Shown here in pieces: positions 35,554 to 45,020 of a stretch of 64,000 nucleotides of DNA. Position 1 is the stretch's first letter. Each line of letters begins with the position of its first letter. The translations under genes were made by a program, and so were the position numbers. The notes below the pieces were generated by a model. It made no database searches, was not told where the DNA came from, and worked only from the letters and a program-made list of their open reading frames with translations. The DNA is from Balneolaceae bacterium (GTDB taxonomy: Bacteria; Bacteroidota; Rhodothermia; Balneolales; Balneolaceae), in NCBI GenBank assembly GCA_034521445.1, contig JAXHMM010000003.1, positions 1 to 64,000 of the forward strand, in the 5' to 3' direction.

Positions 35554-36503
35554 GTCATTGTCTGATTTGTATGGAACAGGTTACGTCAGGCGGGGATTAC
35601 CATTCGAATTGTCTGGTACGCCTTTTCGGCAGCGAGGAGATTCCGGTTTTGGAATACAACCTGGATGAGTTAGCTGAACTGGCGAAGAGAACGGTACGTC
35701 AGAAGGTGACGGTCCCCGGAGTACAGGCCAAACTTTCGATGGAGATGGAACGCCAGTCGGGGGAAGCGGATAAGCTCACGATAACTGGGCTGGGGGGCAG
35801 GTATATCCTGAAACCACCTTCTCAAACCTGGCCGGAACTTCCAGAAAACGAGCATTGCACCATGAGAATGGCTGCTTTAGTGGGGCTGGAATGCGTGCCT
35901 CATGGGTTGATTCGCCTGGCCTCCGGAGAACGAGCGTACATCACCAGACGAATTGATCGTGGTGCGCAGGGGGAGAAGTATGCCATGGAGGATATGTGTC
36001 AGCTCAGCGGTCGGTTGACGGAAGACAAATACAAGGGCTCGCATGAACAGGTGGCTTGGGCTATTAAGAACTACTCTGTCAATCCCATGTTTGACCTAAC
36101 GCGTTACTTCGAGGTAGTCCTTTTTTCATATCTGACAGGAAACAGTGACATGCATCTGAAGAATTTTTCGCTGTTCAAGGACCCGGAACTGGGTTGGAAA
36201 CTGGCACCAGCGTATGATCTTCTGTCCACATGGCTTGTAATTCCGGAAGAAAAAGACCCGGAAGAACTGGCCCTGAGCCTGTCGGGGAAGAAGAGCAATT
36301 TCAACAGATCATCTTTTGAATTGTTTGGCTTGCAGATCGGCTTGAACCGGAAGCAGATATCAAATTCCTTTGAGCACTTTATCTCACTTCGGGAGGAGCT
36401 GAATAAATCGGTCGATCACTCGTTTTTGAGTGAGGAGGTGAGGCGCAGGTACCGGGAGTTGTTGGACAGGAGGTATGGAGCGTTTGAATCCCAGCCAGTG
36501 TAA
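35550..36503 (+). CDS. hipT: HipT-like Ser/Thr kinase toxin
   Basis: This 317-residue kinase of the HipA C-terminal type probably starts at TTG 35550, inside TTGA shared with the hipS stop and preceded by GGGGGA. That start keeps the conserved CLICM...YHSNCLVRLFG head. Kinase features are the Gly-rich loop PGVQAKLS, GRYILKPPSQ with the ATP lysine, catalytic loop TGNSDMHLKNFSL and metal motif LAPAYDLLST. Known HipT phosphorylates TrpS. The Ser-Ile-Ser autophosphorylation motif of E. coli HipT reads Thr-Val-Pro here. Confidence 0.88.
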   Translation: MSHCLICMEQVTSGGDYHSNCLVRLFGSEEIPVLEYNLDELAELAKRTVRQKVTVPGVQAKLSMEMERQSGEADKLTITGLGGRYILKPPSQTWPELPENEHCTMRMAALVGLECVPHGLIRLASGERAYITRRIDRGAQGEKYAMEDMCQLSGRLTEDKYKGSHEQVAWAIKNYSVNPMFDLTRYFEVVLFSYLTGNSDMHLKNFSLFKDPELGWKLAPAYDLLSTWLVIPEEKDPEELALSLSGKKSNFNRSSFELFGLQIGLNRKQISNSFEHFISLREELNKSVDHSFLSEEVRRRYRELLDRRYGAFESQPV

Positions 36504-36543
36504 ATGTTGGAGAACTTTGTATATCTTTGAATGTACGTTTTAC

Positions 36544-36620
36544 GGGCCCGTAGCTCAGCTGGCTAGAGCGCTGCATTCGCATTGCAGAGGTCGGGGGTTC
36601 GAGTCCCCCCGGGTCCACCA
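36544..36620 (+). tRNA. tRNA-Ala(CGC)
   Basis: A 77-nt gene including encoded CCA. Acceptor GGGCCCG pairs with CGGGTCC; anticodon arm CTGCA-TTCGCAT-TGCAG gives anticodon CGC; T arm GGGGGTTCGAGTCCCCC. Of the three tRNAs in the window only this one has its CCA in the DNA. Confidence 0.95.
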
Positions 36621-36628
36621 CCCCTCTT

Positions 36629-37510
36629 ATGTCCGCCCTCTCTCCATACCCGTGTGATGTGCAGCTGCGCTGCAGCGACGGCTACCCGCTGGCGGCCACG
36701 CTTTTCGAACCGCCGCGCAAGGAGGCGCGCAGCTCCCTGGTGATCGGTTCCGCCCTGGGAGTGCCGCGATATCTCTATTTCAAGCTTGCCCGTTTCCTGG
36801 CGGCCCGTGGCTGGGCGGTGCTTACCTTCGACTACCGGGGCATACACGAGTCCCGGGAGGGCCAGGTGGCCGGTTCCGACATGCGGATGGAGCACTGGGG
36901 ATCGCGCGATCTACAGGCTGCTTTGGGCTGGATGCTGGAACACCGCCCCCGAGCGGCCTTGTGCTACCTGGGGCACAGCTGCGGCGGGCAGATCCTCGGG
37001 CTGGCTCCGCACGCTGAAAGGGTGAAGGCCGTGATCCTGGTTGCCTCCCAGAGCGGCTACTGGAAGCACTGGGACTGGCCCTACAAATGGGGCGTATGGT
37101 GGACCTGGCAGACACTCGGCGTGCTGGCCCCGCTTTTCAACTACCTGCCGGCGCGCCTGATGGGCATCTCTTCGGTCAACCTGCCGGGTGGGGTGGCGCG
37201 GCAGTGGGCCGCCTGGGGCAGGCGACCGCGCTACCTCTTTGACGACCGGTCGGGTCTGGATACCTCCCTATACCGTCGCCTGGAGATGCCGCTCCTCTCG
37301 GTTTCCATGAAGGACGACCCGTTTTTCGCCCCTCCCCGGGCTGTGGAGGCCCTGCTGAGGGAGTATCCGGCTGCGCTCATCGAGCGGATGGAGGTGCGGC
37401 CCGGGGATCTGGGACTCAACCGCATCGGGCATTTTGGTTTCTTCAGGGACAAGTGCCGCGCCCTGTGGGAGGAGACGGCCGCATGGCTTGAGGCGGAGCT
37501 CGCTCGCTGA
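36629..37510 (+). CDS. Alpha/beta-hydrolase (serine aminopeptidase S33-like)
   Basis: This 293-residue cytosolic protein has the nucleophile elbow LGHSCGGQ (Ser in G-H-S-C-G), oxyanion-side TFDYRGIHESR, an acid in VSMKDDPFFAPP and His in RIGHFGFFRD. Lid-like Trp-rich segment KHWDWPYKWGVWWTW. It resembles predicted alpha/beta hydrolases annotated as serine aminopeptidase S33; substrate unknown. It starts only 8 bp after the tRNA-Ala, so it may share that transcript. Confidence 0.85.
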   Translation: MSALSPYPCDVQLRCSDGYPLAATLFEPPRKEARSSLVIGSALGVPRYLYFKLARFLAARGWAVLTFDYRGIHESREGQVAGSDMRMEHWGSRDLQAALGWMLEHRPRAALCYLGHSCGGQILGLAPHAERVKAVILVASQSGYWKHWDWPYKWGVWWTWQTLGVLAPLFNYLPARLMGISSVNLPGGVARQWAAWGRRPRYLFDDRSGLDTSLYRRLEMPLLSVSMKDDPFFAPPRAVEALLREYPAALIERMEVRPGDLGLNRIGHFGFFRDKCRALWEETAAWLEAELAR

Positions 37511-37761
37511 GACTTTTACAGGGACCTCACCGGAATAGAAATACGGTTAATTTTCCCGCAGGGTCACAAATCATCCGATGCCGTTCGTACGTTACCGGTG
37601 CATGCGGCAATCTTACGCTGACCACACCTAAACCCTCATCCCAACGGCCATGAAACGCTTCTCAACCTTTCTGTCTGAACCGGCACGCAGGGAAAATTTA
37701 ATTTTTTTCCATAGCGAGAATTATTTATTGTTATGCCCATATCTAATCAATAAAGACCGAT

Positions 37762-38103
37762 ATGAATTATTCCGTTGAAGAGAAATACAATTGTGTAGTT
37801 ATCAAGCTGAAAGGTAACGTCATGGGCGGCCCTGACGCGGAGACCTTCCGGGACGAGCTTCACGGTTTTATCGAGGAGGGCAAGAAGAACGTCATCGTTG
37901 ATCTGAGCAGCGTGAAGTTCATGAACTCCTCGGGACTGGGGATTCTTATCGGGGGGCTCACCACCATGCGTAACGCAGAGGGCGACCTGAAGATCTGCGG
38001 CGCCAGCAATAAGATCGAGAGCCTGTTGATGGTCACCCAGCTCATAAAGGTGTTTGATCATTACCGCGACCTTGAATCGGCTGCCGAAGCCTACCAGGAA
38101 TAG
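37762..38103 (+). CDS. STAS-domain anti-sigma-factor antagonist
   Basis: A 113-residue single-domain protein: IKLKGNVMGGPDAETFRDEL, then VIVDLSSVKFMNSSGLGIL with the phosphorylatable Ser in MNSSGLG. This is the SpoIIAA/RsbV fold. Unphosphorylated, such proteins bind an anti-sigma kinase and release a sigma factor or output domain. No RsbW-type kinase or sigma factor is near, so the partner is unknown. The 250 bp upstream contain an AT-rich stretch (about 37690-37755) likely to be its promoter. Confidence 0.92.
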   Translation: MNYSVEEKYNCVVIKLKGNVMGGPDAETFRDELHGFIEEGKKNVIVDLSSVKFMNSSGLGILIGGLTTMRNAEGDLKICGASNKIESLLMVTQLIKVFDHYRDLESAAEAYQE

Positions 38104-38108
38104 ACCTA

Positions 38109-38939
38109 TCAGCGACTCGGCCGCGACTCAATGATCTCTTCTGCTTCGCGGGCCAGATCAAGCACTGTGTCGGCATAGAGAGAGCTGGGATTGTATCGGA
38201 TGACCGAAGTGCGCAGGTCGCCGGTCCGTTCCATGAAATAGGCCAGGTACTTGCCCACCGATAGGATGCTGTTGGCCATATCCTCCAGGTCGTCCCCTAC
38301 AAACCAACGGTTCAGCGAATAGGGAATGAACTGGGCGGGACTTACCGCACCTGCGTAGCTAGATTTCATGCCCATCACGTCGAGATCCCTGCGGCCGGTG
38401 AATTCCAGCAGCTCTTCCAATTGGGCCAGGGCGAATTCAGCGCGGTAGTCCGCTACAAACATAGAGACGTAGGCGTTAAAGGGATTGTAGCGACCCGTCT
38501 TGGTGCCGAAGTCCGACTCAATGCCGATGATGGCAGCGATTACGTATTGGGATATGCCGTAGGTCGCTTCGGCCTGGTGCAGCGGCTCGACGTGTTCGTC
38601 ATGGAATTGGGCGATGCGCTCGGCTTTGTCGTCAAACTGCAGGATTTGCTTGTACTCGTCCAGGTCGGGCGACTTGCGCTCGGCGGAACCGGTGAAACGC
38701 CGGTCGATGCGCTCGTAGATCTCGAAGCGCTCATCTTCCAGCAGACCCTCGATTTCATATCCTTCGGCCTGGAAATGGCGCACCAGCTCGGTGAGCTTCT
38801 CCCCGTACTTCTCGCGATCGCTGAGGGTGTCGGGGGAGGCAGCCGAGGCGGTGACCGTGCCCGCCGTCAGAAGGAGGGCCAGGGTGCAGAAGATGGCCTT
38901 GAAGGATGTATGGTATATGGCGGTCTTGAAATCGGTCAT
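38109..38939 (-). CDS. Lytic murein transglycosylase, MltB-like
   Basis: This 276-residue exported protein has a signal ending VTASA-ASP. It carries the SLT-2/MltB signatures: catalytic Glu in IIGIESDFGTKTG, SSYAGAVSPAQFIPYS and IRYNPSSLYADTVLDLA. It cleaves the MurNAc-GlcNAc bond with formation of 1,6-anhydro ends, in the periplasm. E. coli MltB is 361 residues, so this is a short form lacking a C-terminal peptidoglycan-binding domain. It is convergent with the STAS gene, 5 bp apart. Confidence 0.9.
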   Translation of the reverse strand: MTDFKTAIYHTSFKAIFCTLALLLTAGTVTASAASPDTLSDREKYGEKLTELVRHFQAEGYEIEGLLEDERFEIYERIDRRFTGSAERKSPDLDEYKQILQFDDKAERIAQFHDEHVEPLHQAEATYGISQYVIAAIIGIESDFGTKTGRYNPFNAYVSMFVADYRAEFALAQLEELLEFTGRRDLDVMGMKSSYAGAVSPAQFIPYSLNRWFVGDDLEDMANSILSVGKYLAYFMERTGDLRTSVIRYNPSSLYADTVLDLAREAEEIIESRPSR

Positions 38940-39059
38940 GGTGATGCCGGTATGGCCACGGATGGTTATCGGGAAGGGGAGGTGCGCGCTAAAGCGCCCT
39001 CCTTCCCAATCTAGCTATTTTTTCCATATCCGCAAGCGAGGCTCAGTCTGCCGGGGCCC

Positions 39060-40862
39060 TCAATAGGGAAACTTCTCGCGCAGCGCTTCCCATTCCCCGC
39101 GCAGGCTGTCCAGTTCGCTGCGCAGCTGGCGATGGCGTTCGGGAGCCTGGTTGCCGGGATGCTGGTCTGCCCCGCTGGTCAAGCCGTAGAGATACCCGAG
39201 CTGGTCGAGGAGCATGGGCGGCGGGTAGCTGCCCTCGTCGGAGGTTTCCAGCTCATTGTAAATACGGTTCCACTCCTCCATGAGCGGTTCCGCCTCATCG
39301 TCCGTCATCAGGCCCTGGGTGCGCAGGCTGTCGATGCGATCGCGCATGCGCTCCATCTGATCCTCCATACGGTTGGCAATTCCGATGGTCTCACGCATGG
39401 CCATGTTGTGCTTCAGCTGGGCGCGTAGATCATTCATGGTTACGCCTTCGGCGGCCACCCGCGGGTCGATGCGCACCCGAAGGGGCTGTTCCTGGCTCCA
39501 GCCCAGGCCGGAGAGGCGCACAGTGTAGCTGCCCGGCAGGGCCATGGGACCCGATCCCACGCCGAAGTATTCGCCGCCCTCCTCAGCGGGCACGGTGTCG
39601 CCCGGGTAGCGGAGGTCCCAAACGAAGCGGTTGTGACCCGCCTCCACCGTAAAGGTATCCGGAATGGAGGGCATGGGACCCTCGGGCGTCATCATGCGTT
39701 TGGCGGGATCCTGCTGTCCGGCTGGCAGGCTGTAGTCTTCGGAGGTGGCCGCGAAACGGCGCACCAGGTTGTCCTCTTCGTCAAAGATCTCCAGGGCAAG
39801 GGGCTCGTCCGGCACCTCTGACAGGTAAAAATCGATTATGGCACCCGCCTGACGGTACTGCGGTACGTTGTTTCCGAATCCGCCCCAATAGCGCATCCGG
39901 TAGGCCTCGCGCGGTTTGAACAGGTGACGTTCGCTTCCGGCGATCTGGGCGCTGGCCTGGTGCAGGACGCTCAGGTTGTCCAGAATCCAGAACCCGCGTC
40001 CCATGGTGGAGAGCACCAGGTCCTTTTCGTGCACCTTGATATCGGTGATGGGCGAGTTGGGAAGACCGGCCTTCAACTGCTGCCAGGACGATCCGCCGTT
40101 GAAGGAGACGAAGAGTCCCCAGTCGGTGCCCGCATAGAGCAGACCCTCGCGGTGGGGGTCCTCACGCACCACGCGGGTGGGATAGCCGTCGGGCAGGCCG
40201 TTGTCGCCCGGGGTCAGGAGCTCCCAGCTCTCGCCGTAGTCTTCGGTTTTGTAGATGTAGGGATGCCAGTCGTCCAGCAGGCGCCGGTGCATGGCAATGT
40301 AGGCGGTGCCCGCCTGGTGGTGGGAAGCCTGAATGGCGTCCACGCGCCCGTTGGGCGGCATATCGGAGGGGGTGACGTCGGTCCACTGCTCGCCCCGGCT
40401 GCGTGTCACGTGCACGGGTCCGTCGTTGGCGCCCGTCCAGATGACGCTGCGCTCCAGGGGGGAGACCTCGATGGAGTAGATGGTGCTGTAGTGTTCCTCG
40501 CCGGTGATGTCGCGCGTGATGGGCCGTCCGGAGGCCATCTGGAACTCAGGCTTGAAGGCGGTCAGGTCGGGACTGATGGTCACCCAGGTCTGTCCCCCGT
40601 TCACCGAGCGGTGCAGGTACTGCGAGCCGTGAAAGACCTCGTTGGGATCGTGAGGGGAGACCTCGATGGGGGCCACCCGCTGAAAGCGGTACTCCAGGTC
40701 GGCGGGGTTGCGCCCGTACATGTACTGTCCCCCCACCCAGTAGCTCTGCTCCTGTCCGGTAATCTTGTTGTAGGTGCCGAAGCGTCCCTTGCAGTTGGAA
40801 AAGACGATGTTGTGGTTTCCGACCATGGGCACGGCCGGGCCGGTTTCGCAGCCGCCGATCAT
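39060..40862 (-). pseudogene. C-terminal part of a frameshifted VPS10/sortilin-like protein
   Basis: This 600-codon frame continues the beta-propeller of the gene half upstream: NGGQTWVTISPD, YIYKTEDYGESWELL and VSFNGGSSWQQLK are BNR/Asp-box repeats. A beta-sandwich (PGSYTVRLSGLGW) and a helical end (MEDQMERMRDRIDSL) follow. Joined to the upstream half it would give one protein of about 1050 residues, the usual length of these VPS10-like proteins. Its ATG overlaps the upstream stop as ATGA, so reinitiation could still make both halves. Confidence 0.85.
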
Positions 40863-42229
40863 ATGCCACAGTCCCTGGTCGGTCTCGGCGCTCTCGGCTG
40901 GGGGAGGCTGGGCACGGAGATGGTGGAATTGTCCTGCTGGCCGGCGTAGAGCCAGTAGGGGAAGCGGTCGTCCACGTGCACCGAATAGAGCTCGGCGGTG
41001 TTCTGGTTCATCTGGGTCGACCAGGTTTCGCCCCCGTCGCGGGTGACGGTGGCGCCCCCGTCGTTGCCCTGCACCTGGATGTCGGGATCGTCGGGATTGA
41101 TCCAGAAGTCGTGGACGTCGACGTGCGTGACGGGCCGCCGGTCGAAGTCCTGACCGCCGTCCTCGGAGACGTAGTAGCTTACATTGCCCACGTGTACCTC
41201 GTCGGCATTCTGCGGGTTAAGTTCGATATTTGTGAAATAGAAGGGCCGCGAGAGGAAGTTGTCCGCCTGATCGTTATTGACCAGTTGCCAGCTCTGCGCG
41301 CGGTCGTCGGAGCGGTAGAGTCCCAGCTCCTCCCCCGGTGCTTCCACCAGGGCGTAAACCCGGTCGGGGGCGTCGGGAGAGACGGCGAAGTCCACCTTGC
41401 CCATAAGTCCCTGGGGCAGGCCCTCACTCATGCGGGTCCACGTGTCGCCCCCGTCGGTGGAGCGGTAGATGCCGTTCTCGGAGGCCGCGCCGCTGATGAT
41501 GGTCCACGGCTTGCGCTCGGCCCGCCAGAGGGCGGCGTAGATCACGTCGGGATTGGTGGGGTGAAGCTCCAGGTCGATGGCGCCGGTGGAGTCGGAGGCG
41601 AAGAGCACCTTCTCCCAGTTGGCCCCGCCGTCAACCGAGCGGAACACGCCCCGCATGGGGTTGTTGCCGAAGGGGTGCCCCAGCGCCGCGACGTAGACCC
41701 GGTCTGGATTTTCGGGGTGGGCCTCGACGGCACCGATCTGCCCGGCCTCTTCAAGTCCCAGGAACTGCCAGCTCTCCCCGGCGTCGGTAGATTTGTACAT
41801 GCCGCGGCCGGTGGTCACGTTGGCGCGGATGCCGTCGGTGCCGGTTCCCACATAGAGGATGTCAGGGTTGGAATCGGTCACTTCGATGGCCCCGATGGAT
41901 GTGCTCAGGAAGCCGTGGCCGTCGCTGATGTTCTCCCATGACTGTCCCCAGTCGTCGGTTTTCCACATGCCGCTGCCGCCGGCGCCTCCCATGTAGAAGG
42001 TGGCCGGATGGGAGCGGTGTCCATGTACGGCAGTGACCCTTCCCCCTCGGGTGGGACCCACGGCTCGGAACTGCATGTCGTTGAAGAGGCTGGTGTCCAT
42101 ATGGGTCGAAGCGACCACACGCGCGGAGGCGCCTCCTGTGACGTCCTGGGCTGCAGCGGGCGCGGCGCCCAACAGGGCCAGGCCCGTTGCGATCAGCAGG
42201 GAGCGAAGGAGCGGATTCCGTAATCTCAT
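40859..42229 (-). pseudogene. N-terminal part of a frameshifted VPS10/sortilin-like protein
   Basis: This 456-codon frame has a Sec signal ending AAA-QDV and a propeller of BNR units (GMWKTDDWGQSWENIS, GMYKSTDAGESWQFL). The frame fails after QQDNSTISVPSLP: one extra C in the run at 40900-40904 (G on the plus strand) would continue as PAESAETDQGLWHMIGGC into the next frame. So one base is missing in a homopolymer, either a real mutation or a sequencing error. These secreted propellers are often annotated as glycosyl hydrolases without proof. Confidence 0.88.
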
Positions 42230-42389
42230 GGTATGCGGAGGTGAATTGCGGTTTGAAGGGATCCCTGGGGTTCCCGAAAGACTATGGAAAGGTGATGGTT
42301 CTGCCGCTCAAATTCAAATTAAAGCGCATGTGAGCGGCGTCTGCCTGCGACGGGCGTTCGGGAATGCCCGGGTCTGTGCCGGACCTTCC

Positions 42390-43559
42390 CTATACCGTCA
42401 CAATGAGGGCGGTGGCGTACATGATGCCCACGCCCAGAAGGAAGGCCGCCAGGTTGGCTGCCGAGAGGGCCTCCTCCTTGCGGGCCTGGAGATAAAAATA
42501 GGCGCCTATCTCCACCAGGACCTGCAGGATGGCGCCGGCGCCCACCGCAAAGAGGACCGCGCCCCAGTGGGGGGCGTAGGAAACCGCTCCCAGCAGGGTT
42601 CCCACCGCCGCCGGAAGGCCGGCCAGGAGGGTTAGTCCCACAAAGGTAAGCAGACTGGTTTTGCGGTCCAGCAGGGGGGCGGCGATGCCGATGCCCTCGG
42701 TTACGTTGTGCAGAACGAAGCCGACTACCAGAAAGGAGCCCAGGGCCGCCTCGCCTGAGGCCATGGCGGCGCCCACGGCCAGCCCCTCGCCCAGGTTATG
42801 CAGGCCGATGCCCAGGGCCAGGTAAGTGGCCAGGGAGATCCCGCTTGGGGCTTTCCCGCCGCTGCGTCCCACCGCGAAAATACCCAGAAAGGAGAGTCCG
42901 GTCACCAGCCAGACCAGCAGCCCGCCCTCGAAAGCTTCCGAGGCTTGTCCGGCCAGCTCGAAGCCCTCCAGCAGGGTGTCGATGAACAGGTAGGCCAGAA
43001 GGCCAAGAGTGAGGGCCAGGATGAACTGTATGCCGCGTGCGCCCAGGGTCTTGAGCCAGGGATAGAAAAGCAGGCCCAGACCCACCGGAATCACGCCGAT
43101 GTAGATGCCCAGCAGGATGTAGGCCAGCACGCGCTGGAGATTCCACTCCGGCGTGGGCTGGGCGACCTCAATGGTATGGGTGAAGGTGATGCCGGTGTGG
43201 GTGATGAACGTAACCTCGTGCAGCTCGTGCTTCACCCAGGGATAGGGGATGGTAATCCAGGCGGAGGAGAGCCGGGGGAGGGGACCCGAGGGCTCCTGCG
43301 AGTAGCGCCAGTAGGCCTCGTCCACCATCACCTGGGCGATGCGCATGGGCTGCGATCCGTTGGCGCGCACCTTCAGGTGGATGCCGTTGTCATCCAGGTT
43401 GGTCTGCTCGACGGTCAGCTGTTCCACCGGCGGGGCCGTCACGCCCAGAGGCTTGAGCGGATCGGTTGAAAGGAAGAGGATCACCGATCCCACCAGCAGC
43501 GCCAGGGGAACGGCCGCCCAGATCCAGCGGGGAAGCTTGTCAAGTCGCTCTCCTGTCAT
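42390..43559 (-). CDS. ZIP-family metal transporter with extracytoplasmic domain
   Basis: This 389-residue membrane protein has TM1 (13-31) and a periplasmic beta-rich domain (35-135; IHLKVRANGSQPMRIAQVMVDE), then seven or eight helices of the ZIP core. The metal site helices read GIGLHNLGEGLAVG and GFVLHNVTEGIGI, the conserved HNxxEG pair. ZIPs import zinc, iron or other divalent ions. The extra domain is not typical. It overlaps the multicopper oxidase gene by 4 bp, so the two are translated together, which suggests oxidised or copper-related metal handling. Confidence 0.9.
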   Translation of the reverse strand: MTGERLDKLPRWIWAAVPLALLVGSVILFLSTDPLKPLGVTAPPVEQLTVEQTNLDDNGIHLKVRANGSQPMRIAQVMVDEAYWRYSQEPSGPLPRLSSAWITIPYPWVKHELHEVTFITHTGITFTHTIEVAQPTPEWNLQRVLAYILLGIYIGVIPVGLGLLFYPWLKTLGARGIQFILALTLGLLAYLFIDTLLEGFELAGQASEAFEGGLLVWLVTGLSFLGIFAVGRSGGKAPSGISLATYLALGIGLHNLGEGLAVGAAMASGEAALGSFLVVGFVLHNVTEGIGIAAPLLDRKTSLLTFVGLTLLAGLPAAVGTLLGAVSYAPHWGAVLFAVGAGAILQVLVEIGAYFYLQARKEEALSAANLAAFLLGVGIMYATALIVTV

Positions 43560-44722
43560 ACTTCAGACTCCCCTTTGCCGTTCTGGAAATCCGCGGCGGG
43601 ACGCACGTCAAAAATACTCATCCAGCCCAGCTCGGCGAACTCTGACTGGTGGGCGTGAAACATGTAGTTGCCCGGCTCGAAGCCGTCGAAACTGAATTCC
43701 AGGATACCGCGCTGCGCCTGGCAAAACATGACGGTGTCGATGGTCTCCCGTGAGGGGTAGAAGGTGGTGCCGTGGTCGTAGAAATCGAAGAAGTTGGCAT
43801 GCAGGTGAAAGGAGTTTATGGGGTCGAATTCGGTGGCATTCACCAGGTAGACGCGCACCGGCCGCTCACTTTCCACGGGGATGGGCTCATGCTGGTAGGC
43901 GAAGGCCACGGTGTTGGCGGCGTAGACCTCGTTGTCGCCGTCGAAGTCGGTGTCGAAACCGTTCATCACCATCACCATCTCCTGCCAGTGTTCGTTTTCG
44001 GGGGTGCCCAGCAGGCGGGAGCGGGCGGCGTCGCGGTAGTCGGGATGGCGCTCCGGATCAGGGTCGATAATAAAGGCCCCGTAGAGGCCCTTGTGAATAT
44101 GCCGCTTGAGCGGAGTGGAGTGGCAGTGGTAGAAATGGCAGCCGAAAGGGGCGGCGTCAAACTCGTAGGTGAAGCTCTCGCCCGGGTGGAGCATGCCGGG
44201 ACCGCTGCCCGGCACCCCGTCCATGGCCGCCGAGTGAATACCGTGAAAGTGGATGGTGTGGGGATGGGAGCCTGAGTTGATAAAATGTACCCGGATGCGT
44301 TCGCCCTCCGTGCAGCGGAGGGTGGGACCGGGCACGGTACCGTTGTAGGTCCAGGCGGGAAAGAAAACGCCGGGGGCAATTTCAATCTCCCGGTCCACCG
44401 CCGCGATTTCGTATTCGCGCAGGGTCTGTCCCCCCGGCAGTGTGGAGATGGTGCCGGTTTCCCACCGGGTGAGAAATTCGCCCGGGTGGAAGCCGTTGCG
44501 CTCGTGGTCTACCGTGCCCACGGTGGTCATCCCGCCGTGGTCCATGCCTTCATGGGGCGGTTCGCCATCCCCGGCCTGCCTTCCGGCATGTTCCGGGTCT
44601 GTACCGGAGCTCTCTCGGCCCTGCGCCTCGCCGCCCCAGATCATGGAACCCAGGAGGGTGCCTGCGCCGGCCATCAGGCCTGACTTCAGGAAGAAACGGC
44701 GGGGTATTTTCTTGTCAAACAT
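43556..44722 (-). CDS. Tat-exported multicopper oxidase
   Basis: This 388-residue protein starts MFDKKIPRRFFLKSG, a Tat signal. A His/Met-rich linker (PPHEGMDHGGM) comes before two cupredoxin domains. Copper ligands: HTIHFHGIH, CHFYHCHSTPLKRHIH (type 1 Cys-His with the trinuclear histidines), SFHLHANFF and MFHAHQSEFAELGWM. Two domains with both HCH and HAH elements fit two-domain multicopper oxidases that oxidise metals or phenols; copper nitrite reductase is a less likely alternative. Coupled to a ZIP transporter (ATGA overlap). Confidence 0.9.
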   Translation of the reverse strand: MFDKKIPRRFFLKSGLMAGAGTLLGSMIWGGEAQGRESSGTDPEHAGRQAGDGEPPHEGMDHGGMTTVGTVDHERNGFHPGEFLTRWETGTISTLPGGQTLREYEIAAVDREIEIAPGVFFPAWTYNGTVPGPTLRCTEGERIRVHFINSGSHPHTIHFHGIHSAAMDGVPGSGPGMLHPGESFTYEFDAAPFGCHFYHCHSTPLKRHIHKGLYGAFIIDPDPERHPDYRDAARSRLLGTPENEHWQEMVMVMNGFDTDFDGDNEVYAANTVAFAYQHEPIPVESERPVRVYLVNATEFDPINSFHLHANFFDFYDHGTTFYPSRETIDTVMFCQAQRGILEFSFDGFEPGNYMFHAHQSEFAELGWMSIFDVRPAADFQNGKGESEV

Positions 44723-44940
44723 GAGGTGATGCTTCCTGCGGGTGACGTTGAGCGAAGAAGCCCAAAGGCGGCCCAGGCACCCCGGATGGGTCATCGGAAG
44801 GGTAGCCTGGCCGCGCTTTAGGCCTTTCGCGATCAAGAGACCAATGTAGAAAAATTAAATTGTTAGTCAAAGCTAAATAATAATGTCGGCGGGGGCATGC
44901 AATCGGGTGGCCGGGCGGCCTGGACCATCGCCCAAACATA

Positions 44941-44982
44941 AAAAAGGCACCGACTCTGCCGTACGGCGGTGTCGGTGCCTTG
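44941..44982 (-). terminator. Rho-independent terminator of the M14 gene
   Basis: The stem GGCACCGAC with GTCGGTGCC, extended by an inner GCC/GGC, is followed on the minus strand by six T. It lies 39 bp after the stop codon of the M14 peptidase gene. Confidence 0.88.
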
Positions 44983-45020
44983 TGAAAATAGTTGCGCCTG
45001 CTTCGGCGCAGCCGAACCGT

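Noticed and set aside
43556-44722. Copper nitrite reductase
   Set aside because: It has two cupredoxin domains, but the HCH and HAH elements and the coupling to a ZIP gene fit a multicopper oxidase better.
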